Of a stretch of DNA of 64,000 bases, positions 43,911 through 55,671 are shown in pieces. The number at the start of each line of letters is the position of its first letter. Positions within the stretch are counted from its first letter, which is position 1. Source of the DNA: Paracamarosporium sp. OC-R06-R3 (Eukaryota; Ascomycota; Dothideomycetes; Pleosporales; Didymosphaeriaceae). The notes below the pieces were generated by a model, which ran no database searches, had not been told where the DNA came from, and saw only the letters and a program-made list of their open reading frames with translations. The DNA lies in NCBI GenBank assembly GCA_019828545.1, contig JACVRA010000135.1:124001-188000 (forward strand). The letters run 5' to 3'. A program made the position numbers and the translations under genes.

Positions 43911-44565
43911 CCCTTGAGGCGATGCGATCGTAGCGGATAGTATCGCGCACTGTCCGGTGACGAACTTCACGGAATGGTGCATGGTGCCCTCTACTATTGT
44001 CTAGGTTTCATCAGCAGGAGACCATACATCGATGTCCAATGATTAACTGAAGGCTATCGATTGATTTTTAGTGTCGTAATTGTAAGGATTAATTAAAGAG
44101 CATCTTCTTGCATGAATTTCCCTCTCGCTTTCCCGGCGCTGGATCCTTTAGTGATCAATATAGCGTTACAGGAGCCCTAGAGAGTACACGACCATCTGAC
44201 ACCATTCCCAATTTGGGGGGTTTTGTTAACATCGTCTCCCTGAGCTCAGCGCTAGCCCAAGACTAGTGGGCGCCCACCATCCGGTCTTCCTTCTTCCCAC
44301 ATAATTTCAAAGCAAAAGCAGCAGCATTGATAGGTATCCAGAAGACATTTCTATATTGCGCTCAATACTAAGCGTATGCAGAACTAATCAATGACTGTCG
44401 CCTAACGGATCCGCTCTGACTGCATGTCTCGAATAGGGCTAGCATAACGTTATCCATTATGCATAAGTTCCTACAATATGTATATAATACCAGAGTACCT
44501 CTGTATGTCTGCCTACGCTTCACATATTCTCATCTTGATGAAGCGTTGCCAAAACCTAGCTAAAG
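43911..44565. other. Intergenic: promoter of the second P450
   Basis: About 650 bases. A TATA-like TATATAAT is at 44481-44488, 78-85 bp before the start codon. No gene recognised. Confidence 0.5.
44481..44488 (+). promoter_or_regulatory. TATA-like element of the second P450
   Basis: TATATAAT about 80 bp upstream of the start codon at 44566. Confidence 0.4.
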
Positions 44566-46325
44566 ATGGCGATCCTCTTATCAACGTGCTACGCCATTCT
44601 CACTATAGCAACAATCGTGTTCATTAACCGCCTCTATGCTCTCTACAGAAACTACCTTTCCGCGCGCTCCCTCAATATCCCCATCATAGTCCGCCTGGAA
44701 TCATGGCAAGACCCGCTCTGGATGCTCTTCGGCCCGAAGATAAGATCCCTCCTATCCCGCATAGGTCTTTGGGACAACAATGCAACAGACTACACGACCA
44801 TCGGCTGGACTCAAGACGACCGTTTCGCATCCCACGCAAAGTACGGGCCAGCCTTCGCGCTCGTTACGCCGTTCAAAACCAACATCATGATTTCAGACGT
44901 CGATGTAGCAAGAGAGTTGTTCAAAAACTGGCGGAGCTGGATCAAAAACCAGGATCTATACAGCATGTTCAACGCGTACGGGAAGAATGTGAATAGCGTG
45001 AATGGGGATGATTGGCCCCGCCATCGGAAGGTCACTTCGCCGGCGTTCAAGGAGGCGAACTCGAAACTAGTGTGGAAGGCTACACTCAGACAACTCGACA
45101 GCGTTATCAAACATTGGGTGGCGGCTGGTTCCGAAGAGCATCAAATTACGTTGCGCGAGCTGCGAAACGATACAGAGAAATTCGCAATGCATGTCCTCAT
45201 GTCCGCCTCTTTCGGTAAAGAGTACGACTTCGATACTGGTGTCAAGGTCATCGAGCCGGGACATAGGATTAGCTTTGGCGAGGCTATGCACTCCTGCATC
45301 AGTTCTATGGCGTTGATGCTTGTTCCCGTGACTTTTGCAGCTGCGAAGCTGCCAAACGTACTAATCCCGGCTGGTTTGAAAAAGCTTCAAGTCGCTGTAG
45401 AAGAAATACGCGGGTTCCTCAAAGAAGCTGTTGATGCAGAAAGGAACGCATTGGCGAACGGCATGCAGCCAGAGGATAACCTGATCAGCACTCTTGTACG
45501 CGCGAATGAGGAAGAAAAGAAGGAAGAGCAAGGAAAGCGCCTTGCTCTTACCGATGATGAGCTTTATGGCAACTTATTCATATTCAATCTCGCCGGACAC
45601 GAAACAACATCTTCCTCCTTGAGCTATACACTCCCGTTGCTGGCTATATATCCAGAGGTTCAGGAGTGGATCCGTGCGGAAGTGGATACGGTGTTTGTTG
45701 GATTTGGAACAGAAGTCTACAGTGAGGCTTTTCCACGACTCGTCAGGACGCTTGCATTGATGGTAAGGATTTTCCCCCAGACAACTGTCTGATGAAGCTC
45801 ACTAACGCGTGACAGTATGAAACACAACGCTTCTTTTCCGCTATTCCTATGCACCCTAAGTACACCGGCGATAGACCTCAAATCCTTAAACTCAACGGGA
45901 TCGACACAGTCATCCCTCCCGAGACGTTCGTGTCGATAAACTACAACGGGATCCACTTTGACCCAGCAGTCTGGGGCCCAGACGTCAATGAATTCAAGCC
46001 AAGCCGATGGATCAAGAATGCAGGAGAACCAGGGAAAGAGCGGTTCGCAAATCCGGACGGGACGGAGTTTGTCGGTTGGTCGTCCGGGCCAAGGGCGTGC
46101 CCTGGCAAGAGGTTCAGTCAGGTGGAGTTTGTAGCGGCAATTGCGAGATTGCTGAGTGAGTGCGAGATACGGCCAGCAAGAACGAAAGGAGAGTCGATGG
46201 AGCAAAGCAGGGAGCGGTTGAGGTTCAAGGCATTTGATGTGCAGCATTTCATATCCTTGAAGCCAAAGGATCCAGATTCTACAGGTATTGTGTGCGTCAA
46301 GCGGAGCGAGGGTCGATCGGCTTAA
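44566..46325 (+). CDS. Cytochrome P450 monooxygenase
   Basis: Second microsomal P450, not closely similar to the one at 4386. Exons 44566-45762 and 45816-46325; 568 residues. An N-terminal anchor (STCYAILTIATIVFI) is followed by a short basic region. Hallmarks: C-helix WPRHRKVTSPAF, I-helix NLAGHETTSSS (about 341-351), K-helix E401 and R404 in YETQRFF, and the heme loop GWSSGPRACPGKRFS with Cys494. The only intron falls one residue before the K-helix ExxR. The heme loop has Gly-Trp where many P450s have Pro-Phe, a form seen in several fungal families. Substrate unknown; no cluster around it. Confidence 0.93.
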
Positions 46326-46927
46326 TGGTCAAAGCACACTTATAAGATAAGTTACATACAGATGTAAGCCATACATTTGCAGTGACTCTCAAAGTCGTTT
46401 TCTCCTATAAGCTTAACAGCTTAGTAAAGGTACAGCATTTAGTGCGCAGCTCTGCTGTGGTACCGACTCACTAGGGTCCCACGCTGAGCCAACACCGGCT
46501 CGACCGATATAACGTCCAGTATCACCACTATCATTGCCCTCAAGAAGCTTTCATTATCGTTGTTTCATGTGTTAATGCTGATTGTGATTGTATGAGACAT
46601 CTGTCTCCTCAACGGTCGAGCGCTGCATCTTCACACAGCATCATGACTAGCAAGCGAATCATTGGTCAACTTCAATTACAAAAGAATAAAGTGAATATTT
46701 CTGTAATCGCACCATACCAGCGAGCAAAGAAGGTGTTCGTAGACTGACTTTTGTTAGTGCAATTGAATAAACCAGCTGTCACATCCTGCAATCGCAGATA
46801 TTATCGTTTTCCATTAACTGAACAACTAAACCACTATTACGGCACGAAGGCACTTCTCCTTTTTGACAAATCCTCTTCAACACTACTTTCGCATTGTATA
46901 CACTCTTATTCCACTCAATCTTCAGAC
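46326..46927. other. Intergenic
   Basis: About 600 bases. The frame of the next gene is open back to 46751, but the hydrophobic anchor and ATG context favour the start at 46928. Confidence 0.45.
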
Positions 46928-48440
46928 ATGGAGCGAAACAAAACACAAAGTGCTACTACCCATCTTGACACGGCTAGTTGGGCACCCTTTGTACTCCTCG
47001 TCTGCGTCATCGCTATCTTCTTCATCTGGTGCTGCTGCGTAGGCGCTTGGCTCGCGCGCCTCTGGTACTACGATGGCCAACTACACAGGAAATTCCCAAA
47101 ATACGATATTCAGCCCCAGTACATACGTGAACGCCTCGCCATGGAGGAAGATAAGAACAGGCGCGAAAGCCAGAAAGTCATGGACACTCCGCGCTGGAAC
47201 CGCGATGTCAGCACGATGAGTTTTGAGAAGGTTCAAGAATTTGACAACTCGAGTTTGAGACGACGAATCTTCGAGAGCAAACGAGTTTCCAGGCTACCAG
47301 CATTTGAGCAAGATGATGGTGGCGATGGCAGCGAGTTTCCGGATATGCCTATAGACATGACGGCTGAGGAATACAATGAGCAGCATTTTCCTGAGCATTA
47401 CGATGATTTCCGCCATCTTGGTCTCAGTGGAATGGCATGGGATGAGTGGCTATCATACAATAATAATGAACAGACCACAGCGCGCGACCAGATACTAGAA
47501 AATTGTCGTGAGGAGTGTATTCAAATGCGTCCTGGTAAAGAGGCTGAAGATGCTTGTGGAGAGCTATGGCAAGAGGTTGCAAGATTTTTGTCAACGAAGT
47601 ACCCAGCACGTTTCCGGGAACGGAAGGAGAGCGGAGTAAGGAAGCTCTACGACGATAATACTCGAGAGAGCCATTCCTTGGCAGGGCCATTTGGGTGGCT
47701 GACGTTGGACACCATAGCTCGTCTAGTCTGTGAGGACTTTTGCATCTTCCTCAAGAGCCCGTTCTCGGCACAATATACGTTGTAGGTGATAATATCAGCG
47801 TAGGTTAGATAACATGTTAATATAAACAGGTTGGCCGGCGCAACATGTTTTCCATCTGGATGGCGTCTCAAAGCGCGAGTCGGGCATTCCTTGAACAGCC
47901 AGCAAGAGGCAGTGCTGCCCTGGGAAAGTAAGTTGCCCAAGTGATCAACATATTTTCTTCCCTCATTGACAATGCGCAGAACTTCCAGAGATCCTCTCAT
48001 ACATCAACGAAAACCGCGATAGCCCGCTATTTAAGCGTTATGTTACCTTTATTCAAACGGTTCGGCCTTATGAGCCTGACTTTAGCAAAAAGTACTTTGT
48101 CCAGGAAGGCAAAGATTTCTTTTCTGGCAATCTCAGCTTCCTTCAGCCCGAAACACTAAATGCGCGTATTGAGAAGCAAATGTTTCGAAGGCTACCAAAA
48201 TCAGGCGCTATTGTGTTGACCACGAGAGTGCATATTGAATCATTAGTGCGCATAAAAGAGAAAAGGTTGCGGCGCCTGGCAAAAGAGATTAGGAGTTGGC
48301 CAGCTCATGTCGCGAGGCTCAAGGGTCGCGAACTCTGGGGAAGAGCAGTATTGGGTTATATCGAGCAGTTTCCAATAGCACATGATGATATGACGGTAGT
48401 GGACGCTGGAGAAATGACCGAGGAGGAGGATGCTGATTAA
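46928..48440 (+). CDS. DUF3445 / heme-dependent oxidative N-demethylase family protein, membrane-anchored
   Basis: Three exons: 46928-47781, 47830-47927, 47980-48440; 470 residues. A single membrane segment near the start (WAPFVLLVCVIAIFFIWCCC, about 18-37) is followed by a basic region, so the main domain probably faces the cytosol or ER. The DUF3445 core (PF11927) reads HLGLSGMAWDEWLSYN, CREECIQMRPGKEAEDACGE, LAGPFGWLTLDTIARLVCED, then FPSGWRLKARVGHSLNSQ across the first intron and VLTTRVHIESLVRI near the end. Bacterial members (HODM) demethylate amines with heme; fungal members are unstudied. The tail is acidic (EEEDAD). Heme binding is inferred from the family. Confidence 0.88.
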
Positions 48441-49551
48441 ATTGAGTGAAAAAGGTGCTGATGAAATTGACCGAAGAGAATGCTACCTCAATTGACCGAG
48501 AATAAGGACAAGTCCTACCGGGCGCAGGTGTACCGTTGAATGCAGGTCTCCGAAGCACATTTCCCTTAGCGAATGTATAGATTGCAGCGTACGCCCCGCC
48601 GCCTCTTTACGCCCGTCGCATGCTTACGCCCCACAATCTTACTAGTCACGTTCACTTGCTAGTCCTGATCGATTTTCTTCTCGCACGACAATCATCGTCC
48701 GAAAAGGCATCCGATACGCCTGCCAATGAGCTTCGTACGGTTGTTGCAAATGGATGCTACTCTGACAGTAGTATTGAGGTGCCGAGGTAGGCCTTAATCC
48801 CTTTCGCGCCATCCACACCACTCTACCAGTACAGATGGCCCCCACTACATAATGCCGCTTCTGCAAATTTTCGGGAGCGGCAAGAACCCGTGGTGCTCCA
48901 CTTGATGCATCGAATTGTTGTTGCAGACTTGACACATCAGTAAATTGATTCCATGATGGGTTAGGTTACCATGTACCCACCAGGCACACAGTAAGCATGC
49001 AAGGGAAGCTACTTTCGAGATTAATATTCAATATTGTTACACGATGTCAATACGACTGTGCTCATCTCGTACAACCGGGGAGCCGCAGCCACCATCTCCG
49101 CCTACTTTTTGCATATCGGTCACGCTGACTGCAAGAATGCCTTGTGGTAACACCATTCTAGTTGTAAGTTTTACGAGCAGCAGGGATATGGAGAGAGCTA
49201 TGAATTTTTCAAAACTCAATGCTATTGGTGTCAGAGGTTGGTCTGGAGGATTAAGGTGCGCTACAGGGCAGTGCGACATGCTCAGACGCACAATCAAACC
49301 TCGATCCTTTGTACTACGATAGAACAACACATGGTCCGTTCAACCAGCAGTCTAGACTCTTCTTCTATGGGTGAGTGAGAAAGACAAAGGCGCATAGTCG
49401 GTTATGCTCTTGTGGACCGATGGTGTGATTTCTATTCGACCTAGGGCTGACAGGATGTAGACTTTGAAGCTACTCAGTTTCTGAGAATGAAAACCTATAT
49501 TACGTGGTCTAACCTCCATTTCCGCACGGCACCGGCCACGCTACCGTCACG
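48441..49551. other. Intergenic, about 1.1 kb
   Basis: Overlapping frames of about 97 codons at 48642-48935 (minus) and 49037-49330 (both strands) show no domain. I found no supported gene; the 3' part is the chitinase promoter. Confidence 0.45.
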
Positions 49552-52500
49552 ATGGCCTTTTGGACGCTTGTCACGTTATGTTCGGCACTACTACTTGCAG
49601 ATACAGGTGTGAAGACAGCTCGGGCATCGGCTCTGCCATGGCTAGATACATCAGATGGTGTTGAATTAGGTATATTGAAGCTCTCCAGTCTAGATTGAAC
49701 CCTCTAAAAAGGCTCCAGAAGAGAGAAACGAAGCCCTGAACATCTATGCCCGCTCTGAGGTTTCTCGAAAGAAGGACCCAACGCATCAACACCCCCAATA
49801 TACCCCGCCGGAGGTCATCGATGAAGCTCGCGCTGTTGAAGACACAATGATGTCGTGGGCATTTGGTCAAGCGTCTGGTCTCGTCCGTCGTGATGCGACC
49901 AAATGTTTGCCAGACGGAACCTGCGCCGACGGAAGGTGAGGAACGCGATTTTTGTAGCTCCCTAGAAAACACCCGCTAATTTATGTTCCTTGATCAGTTG
50001 TTGTAACATTCATGGAACTTGTGGCTATGGTCCAGATAATTGTGGAAAAGGAAATGTAAGTATTTTCCAAGAATTAGCTTTCTATAACCTCCCAGATTGT
50101 ACTGACGCAATGTTCCTCCAGTGCACCGGCTCCACATGCGGCGCGACAGCTATGTGTGGAAAGTACAGCAAAGACGGGAAGGTGAAGTGTGGAATGAACT
50201 TATGTTGCTCTGCAACCGGCTGGTGCGGTGTAAGTGTATTGGATCTTCGGTCAAGATCTAGCGGCTGAATCTTTCCAGACATCCGAATTGTACTGTGTAA
50301 ACGGTGATCCACAAGGCAATACGCTTCCTTGCCAGAAAGGTTTTGGCTCATGTGAGGTTAAAAAGGGCCGTACCTGTGGCTTGGGGAGCGGGTCTTCGTC
50401 AGGACGGACAGTGAGTCCTTCATCAATCGACAAGAGCACGATCAGAACTGACTTCTCAGATCGGCTATTACCAAGGATCCAACACCCGCGACCGATGGTG
50501 CAACAATATCTTCCCGAGTGACATCGCTTCGGAGGGATACACGCACCTGTATTATGCTTTTGCGTCGATTGATCCGAATTCATACTCCATCGTACCCGGC
50601 GCTGCTGCAGATGTTCCGCTTTATACCCAGTTTACGGCTTTGAAAAGTCGCGGGTTAGAGACGTGAGTCTAGATTGAAGAATTATTCCTTGTAATCAATA
50701 GACTAAGAAAATGCGTTAGCTGGATAGCAGTTGGAGGCTTCGATTTCAGTGATCCCGCCCCCAATCCAACGCATGAAACATGGTAAGCTAGCAAAAGCCC
50801 CAGCAGCAGCACGATGCCACTAGTAAAGGTAGAATGCTGACAGCGAATTAGGAGCAAAGTTTGCTCGACTTCAGCCAACCGTGGTGCTTTTATCAAATCA
50901 CTTTTAGACTTCATGTCCAAGTATGGCTTCCAAGGTGTCGATCTAGATTGGGAATATCCTGTCGCTCCCGAACGCGGAGGACATGAAGATGACACGCAAA
51001 ATTTCGTCCTTTTGGTAAAGGAAATGCGTGCTGCGTTCGGGACCAAATACGGCATTAGCTTGACATTAGCACCTGACTACTGGTATTTGCGGTATTTTGA
51101 CGCCAAGGGTATGGAGAGTTCAGTGGACTTTTTCGGGTTCATGGCTTATGGTGAGTTGATCCCGAAGTCTCAAAGACCAACGCGCGTCCAAGTGTCGAAA
51201 CTGACTTTCGTTTTTGTACAAGACCTCCATGGCCCTTGGGATATCAATCAAAAGACTATCACCCCTGTTGTTAGGGGTCAGTCAGACATCCAAGAGATCG
51301 CCAACGACACGCTACCCTTGTGGTTCGATGAGCTGGATCCTTCCAAGATCAATTTTGGAGTGGCTTTATACGGAAGAGGCTACACCTTGTCCGATCCAAG
51401 TTGCAATACCCTTGGCTGTCCCTTCAGTGGCCCCAGTAAGCCTGGCCCTTGCAGTAACAGTGATGGGGCCATGGGTCTCAGCGAAATCAAAGACTTAATG
51501 AAGAAGAAAAATTTGACACCACGGTATGTGCCTCTTCTGCAACTTGCAATTAATATATTGGGCGTAATTGTTGACAAGGTCCCTGAACTAGGTACCTGCC
51601 GGACGCGATGATGATGGAGCTGACCTGGGATGATCAGTGGATTGGTTATGACGATGAGAGCACCATCGAACGTAAGAAGGCATGGGCAGACAATCAGTGC
51701 TTTGGCGGCACCATGGCATGGAGTGTCGATTTTAACTCAGGAGCTGGAAAGTAAGATTCCCCTTGCAGTGGTTTGTTCTCTTGGCTAACTCGATAAGCGG
51801 TTTGGAACCCAACGTGACCACGGACGGTACGTGCGGCGTTGCTCATGAGCACACTGTCTGCGGAGATTGGTCGCAAGGAAATTGCTGTTCAAGGTCAGTA
51901 CATTCACGCCAATGTGATATATTAGCAAGATCCCTGATGTTCGTACTGACTTTCGTTGTAGTGGTGGTTGGTGCGGCTATAGTGCTCAGCATTGTGGTAG
52001 TGGTTGTCAATCAGGCGACTGCATCACTGGTGGCGAAACGACTGATGGTACCTGTGGTTCAACCCACAAAAACATGTTCTGCGGATCATGGTCATCAGGA
52101 AGCTGCTGTAGTCAAGAAGGCTATTGTGGTACGTAAGCCTTCTCTTTACGCTGTTAGGATATCTCCAGCTATGACACGAGCTACTTGGGAGCCGCACAGT
52201 GATACGAAGATGGGAAGATACGAAGATCTGACCGTATCGCAAATTTAGGTAATACTCCCTCTCACTGTGGAGAGGGCTGCCAATCTGGATGTACCTCAGT
52301 CATTGGAGGTACGACCTCTATTATTGGAGGCACTACTACTGTCATCGGAGGCGGTACTACATCTCGAGTAAGCACCATCACCACAATCAATGGCGGGACT
52401 ACCTCAACCCGCACCAGCACCATCACTACGGTAATTGGTGGCAAGACAACTACGACTACTAGCACTTTCGTCACTGTGATAGGCGGGGCCACCTCGACAA

Positions 52501-55217
52501 GGACTACAGTTGTACCTATAGTGACTGGCGGCACCACGTCCGTTATTGGTGGTACAACAACCGTAATTGGCGGTACTGTCACGACGAAAAACCCCGGGTC
52601 AACAACGACCCCAGTCGGTGGGGTCGAAACTTCGTTCCCAACCGTGACAAATGGCCACTGTGCTGGCAGAGATTGTGTGGGTGGAAAGTGCGTTGGTAGG
52701 TCCTAGAGCTCCTTTGAACTTCTCTGCAAATATGCAGGTATATTTCAAAAGCATTTACTGACAAAAGTAGGGCTTCTCTGCGTTAGTCTTGGTTGCACTG
52801 GGAACGACTGCCACAATGGCGTGTGTACAGGCCCCATTTGCACACCGATTGGATGCATCGGATCAAATTGCGTGGATGGCGTCTGCAAAGGCTCTGGCTG
52901 TTCGAACGGTGGCTGCAGAGGTCGGGACTGTGAAGATGGAGGAGGCGGCGGCGGTGGTGGTGGTGAGTTACAGTCTTTCCGGTGCTTCAGACTGTCCAAA
53001 GTTCTAACGTTTGTTAACAGGTGGTGGTGGACATTGTATCGGCCTCAACTGTATTGACATCGGTTGTTCAGGACCGGACTGTGGAGGAGGAGGAGGTGGT
53101 GGTGGTGGTGGAGGTGGCGGTGGTTGCTCCGGGCCCAATTGCTCTATACGCTCATGCAGTGGCTCGGATTGCCATGATGGCACTTGTGCAGGTCCATCGT
53201 GCACATCCCATGGTGGCTCAGTTGGTGGCGGCCCAAATGCGGTAAGTTCATTTCATTATTCTACCGGCGATTACCCACAGGTTCAAGCCGCCGGTCTCCA
53301 CTTATGCGATCTCCTTCCGATGCATGCTGGGGCATTACTTATACTAACACATTTCCACATCTAGCCTGACGATGGTAAGAACACAAAATCGTGCACCACA
53401 AGCAGCAAGTTCCCGACCTGTACATCCACTTTCAAAGTCACCAAGACTGTCTATCCAGAGGAAAGCTCAACCAAGACTACCACTCAAACCACCACTTCAT
53501 GCTACACTGTCACAGCATGCACGGGCTCCGCAACAACTAAGAGCACAACGACGACGATAACCACTACAGTTGGAGAAGCTTGTGATCGTGATAGTTGCAG
53601 TGATGGCGGCTGCACAGCTCCTGCAAGAAAAAGAGATGTTGTCTCAATTGGCACTACCAAAACTGTTGCCTTTCCTACCGAAGTTCCATTCAGCGACAGC
53701 ATACGCCGCTTCGGGCAGTATGCCATCCAACAAGATGTTCTCGGCGCGTTGGATTTCTCATCTGTCGTAGCCAATTTATCCATGGTCAAACGCGATGTAC
53801 CGCCAGAAGGGACGGATCCGGATAGGAACGACTTCTACCAGCAGCTCAAGAGAGACGCTGTCATTATGAATCTATGGGCTGGAACGTACGGTGATACCGC
53901 CGTGATGGCGGGTATGCCCAAAGGTCAGGACATCAAGGTCTTGATGCAGGGTCTCGAAGGCTGCCTGGGTGTATTCATAGTGTCACATAACGGTACGTAT
54001 TACGGAAAACCCGGGTTTGTACATTTGGGATTACCTCCGAATCCTGAAGATAGGACTGAGTCGCTGACGTCTGCAACAGGTTTCTTCATGTCTCACTCTT
54101 GGCAAAAGCAGACGCTTGTCAACGCCCCTGGCCCTGACCAAAAATTCGAGTCGGATGTAATGAGTGTTCTTAAGTACGTGACCCGATTTTCATTACAACT
54201 GCAGCCGAACGCATACTAAGAAACTTTACTCTAGCACCCTGCTTGGTGACGGTTCAAACAGTGCTCTGTACACAGGCGAAGTGCGGGCGTACGTCCTAGC
54301 GGCTTCAGGCGCCATCACGTACGACTTCGATGACCCTTCAAGCCTTTTTGAGTCACAACCGACTCATATGTACGATAATAAAGTCAGCCGCGTTGTGTCA
54401 CTGCTGAGAGATAAGTTCCACGTGGAGCCTGTAGTATGGAACTACAAGAGACAAAGTGGGGAAGATGCCATTGATAAAGGTGCATGGGGAAAGGCTGCAG
54501 TAAGTCTCCATTTTGCATTGATTGGCTGACCAATCTATTGTGATGAACTGACATCATGACTCTTGCAGATGCTTTACTCTCCCAACCATGCAGGCCAAGT
54601 AATCTGGCAGGTCTATCTGCAAGGCAAGAAATTCGAGATGACATTCCCGAATTTAGAATTGCAGATTTGGCGCGTAAACCAAGGGTCAGGGTCAGGTGGT
54701 GTCACGGGTGCCGTCAACGTTCTTCAGCAGGTCAGAGTTGGAACAGTCATCGATGCATGCAACGGAGAACTTGGAGATGATGAGGCTCACCGCGGCGTAA
54801 CCGACAGCGAACAAGTAGACAGGGGCTCTACAAACATTAATGTTGAGGAAGCCGTGGCCGGGGGAGGTTCTTCCCAGAAATTTAGGTAAAGTATTCGAGC
54901 GCTATTAGAATGTTGCGAACTAACTCTCCATAGTATTAGGGATCCCAACAACGACTCAAAGAAGCTATACGACAATTGTGTTTTCAGGGGAACGGGAGAA
55001 TATCTGCCCTACGGCGAGGGCGAGATGGCGGCATCTGGGTATGTGGCTGGCACGGTCACCTGCGATGGTGGCCATAGCTGGAAATGTACCAGGCCAAACA
55101 TTTATGTTGCTTCAACTTGTGGAGGTAAGAAACCGCAAGACTGTGGGACGTTGGGCATGGACTGTGACAGATTCTACCAACAGCTGGCAACGTGTCGCCT
55201 CTGATAAGATGGTGTAA
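49552..55217 (+). CDS. Large modular GH18 chitinase (subgroup C / killer-toxin-subunit-like)
   Basis: Secreted chitinase of 1,428 residues. 21 exons: 49552-49608, 49694-49935, 49998-50055, 50122-50229, 50279-50410, 50460-50662, 50720-50782, 50852-51150, 51223-51523, 51592-51750, 51798-51893, 51962-52128, 52249-52695, 52771-52962, 53021-53241, 53365-53992, 54080-54173, 54235-54499, 54569-54885, 54934-55124, 55171-55217. All phases close. Order: signal peptide (1-19, exon 1), Cys-rich hevein-like CBM18 modules (about 90-165), GH18 domain (200-541) with catalytic motif GVDLDWEYP (Asp318, Asp320, Glu322), two CBM18 modules (about 553-645), a Thr/Gly-rich linker (IGGTT repeats), twelve C-x-G-x-x-C motifs with two polyglycine tracts (about 767-910), and an unrecognised region of about 500 residues. 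Exon 1/2 joining is least certain. I see no LysM domain. Confidence 0.88.
52938..52964 (+). repeat. Polyglycine-coding GGN tract 1, split by an intron
   Basis: Nine GGN triplets at the end of exon 14 of the chitinase. The donor GTGAGT (52963) starts inside the ninth triplet; exon 15 resumes with GT-GGT-GGT-GGA, giving 12 Gly in the protein. Confidence 0.85.
53083..53124 (+). repeat. Polyglycine-coding GGN tract 2
   Basis: Fourteen GGN triplets (GGA, GGT and one GGC) in exon 15 of the chitinase, flanked on both sides by Cys of C-x-G-x-x-C motifs. Confidence 0.9.
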
Positions 55218-55671
55218 GTAAGATATGTATGCTTCTGAGGACAACAAATTTTCCCAGATTGATACAATTTCCTCGACAGTGCTGGAAATTGTTATTGTTG
55301 AATGGACTCTAGCTAGCTGAGCATNNNNNNNNNNNNNNNNNNNNNNNNNNNNNNNNNNNNNNNNNNNNNNNNNNNNNNNNNNNNNNNNNNNNNNNNNNNN
55401 NNNNNNNNNTCCTTATCTGATCCGTACTGCGTACGAACAGTTATGTTATATACACATTTGGACCATGTACAAGAGGAAGCAAGGTTGCAATGCTGGAAGT
55501 AACTATTTAGGTTCCTCACTGCCAAAAGTCCTACTATTACTTTTATTATCATTGTTAGAATCTCGGTACACTGTAGATAGAGCATGCTTGAAATTTGTTG
55601 GTCTTGTGTATGCAGCTATGTCTTGACTTACTTAGTTGACTACATAGATGTATATTCATACTCTCAAGGCT
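55218..55671. other. Intergenic with assembly gap
   Basis: About 450 bases between the chitinase stop and the ankyrin gene stop, including the N run at 55325-55409. No gene recognised. Confidence 0.5.
55325..55409. other. Assembly gap (85 N)
   Basis: Run of 85 undetermined bases about 110 bp after the chitinase stop codon; the content is unknown and its true size may differ. Confidence 0.99.

Noticed and set aside
1..46325. Secondary-metabolite cluster formed by the FAD monooxygenase and two P450s
   Set aside because: The genes are far apart and no PKS, NRPS, terpene cyclase or DMATS gene lies in the window.
48642..49330. Open frames of about 97 codons upstream of the chitinase
   Set aside because: Overlap on both strands, no motif, no splice pattern; not supportable as genes.
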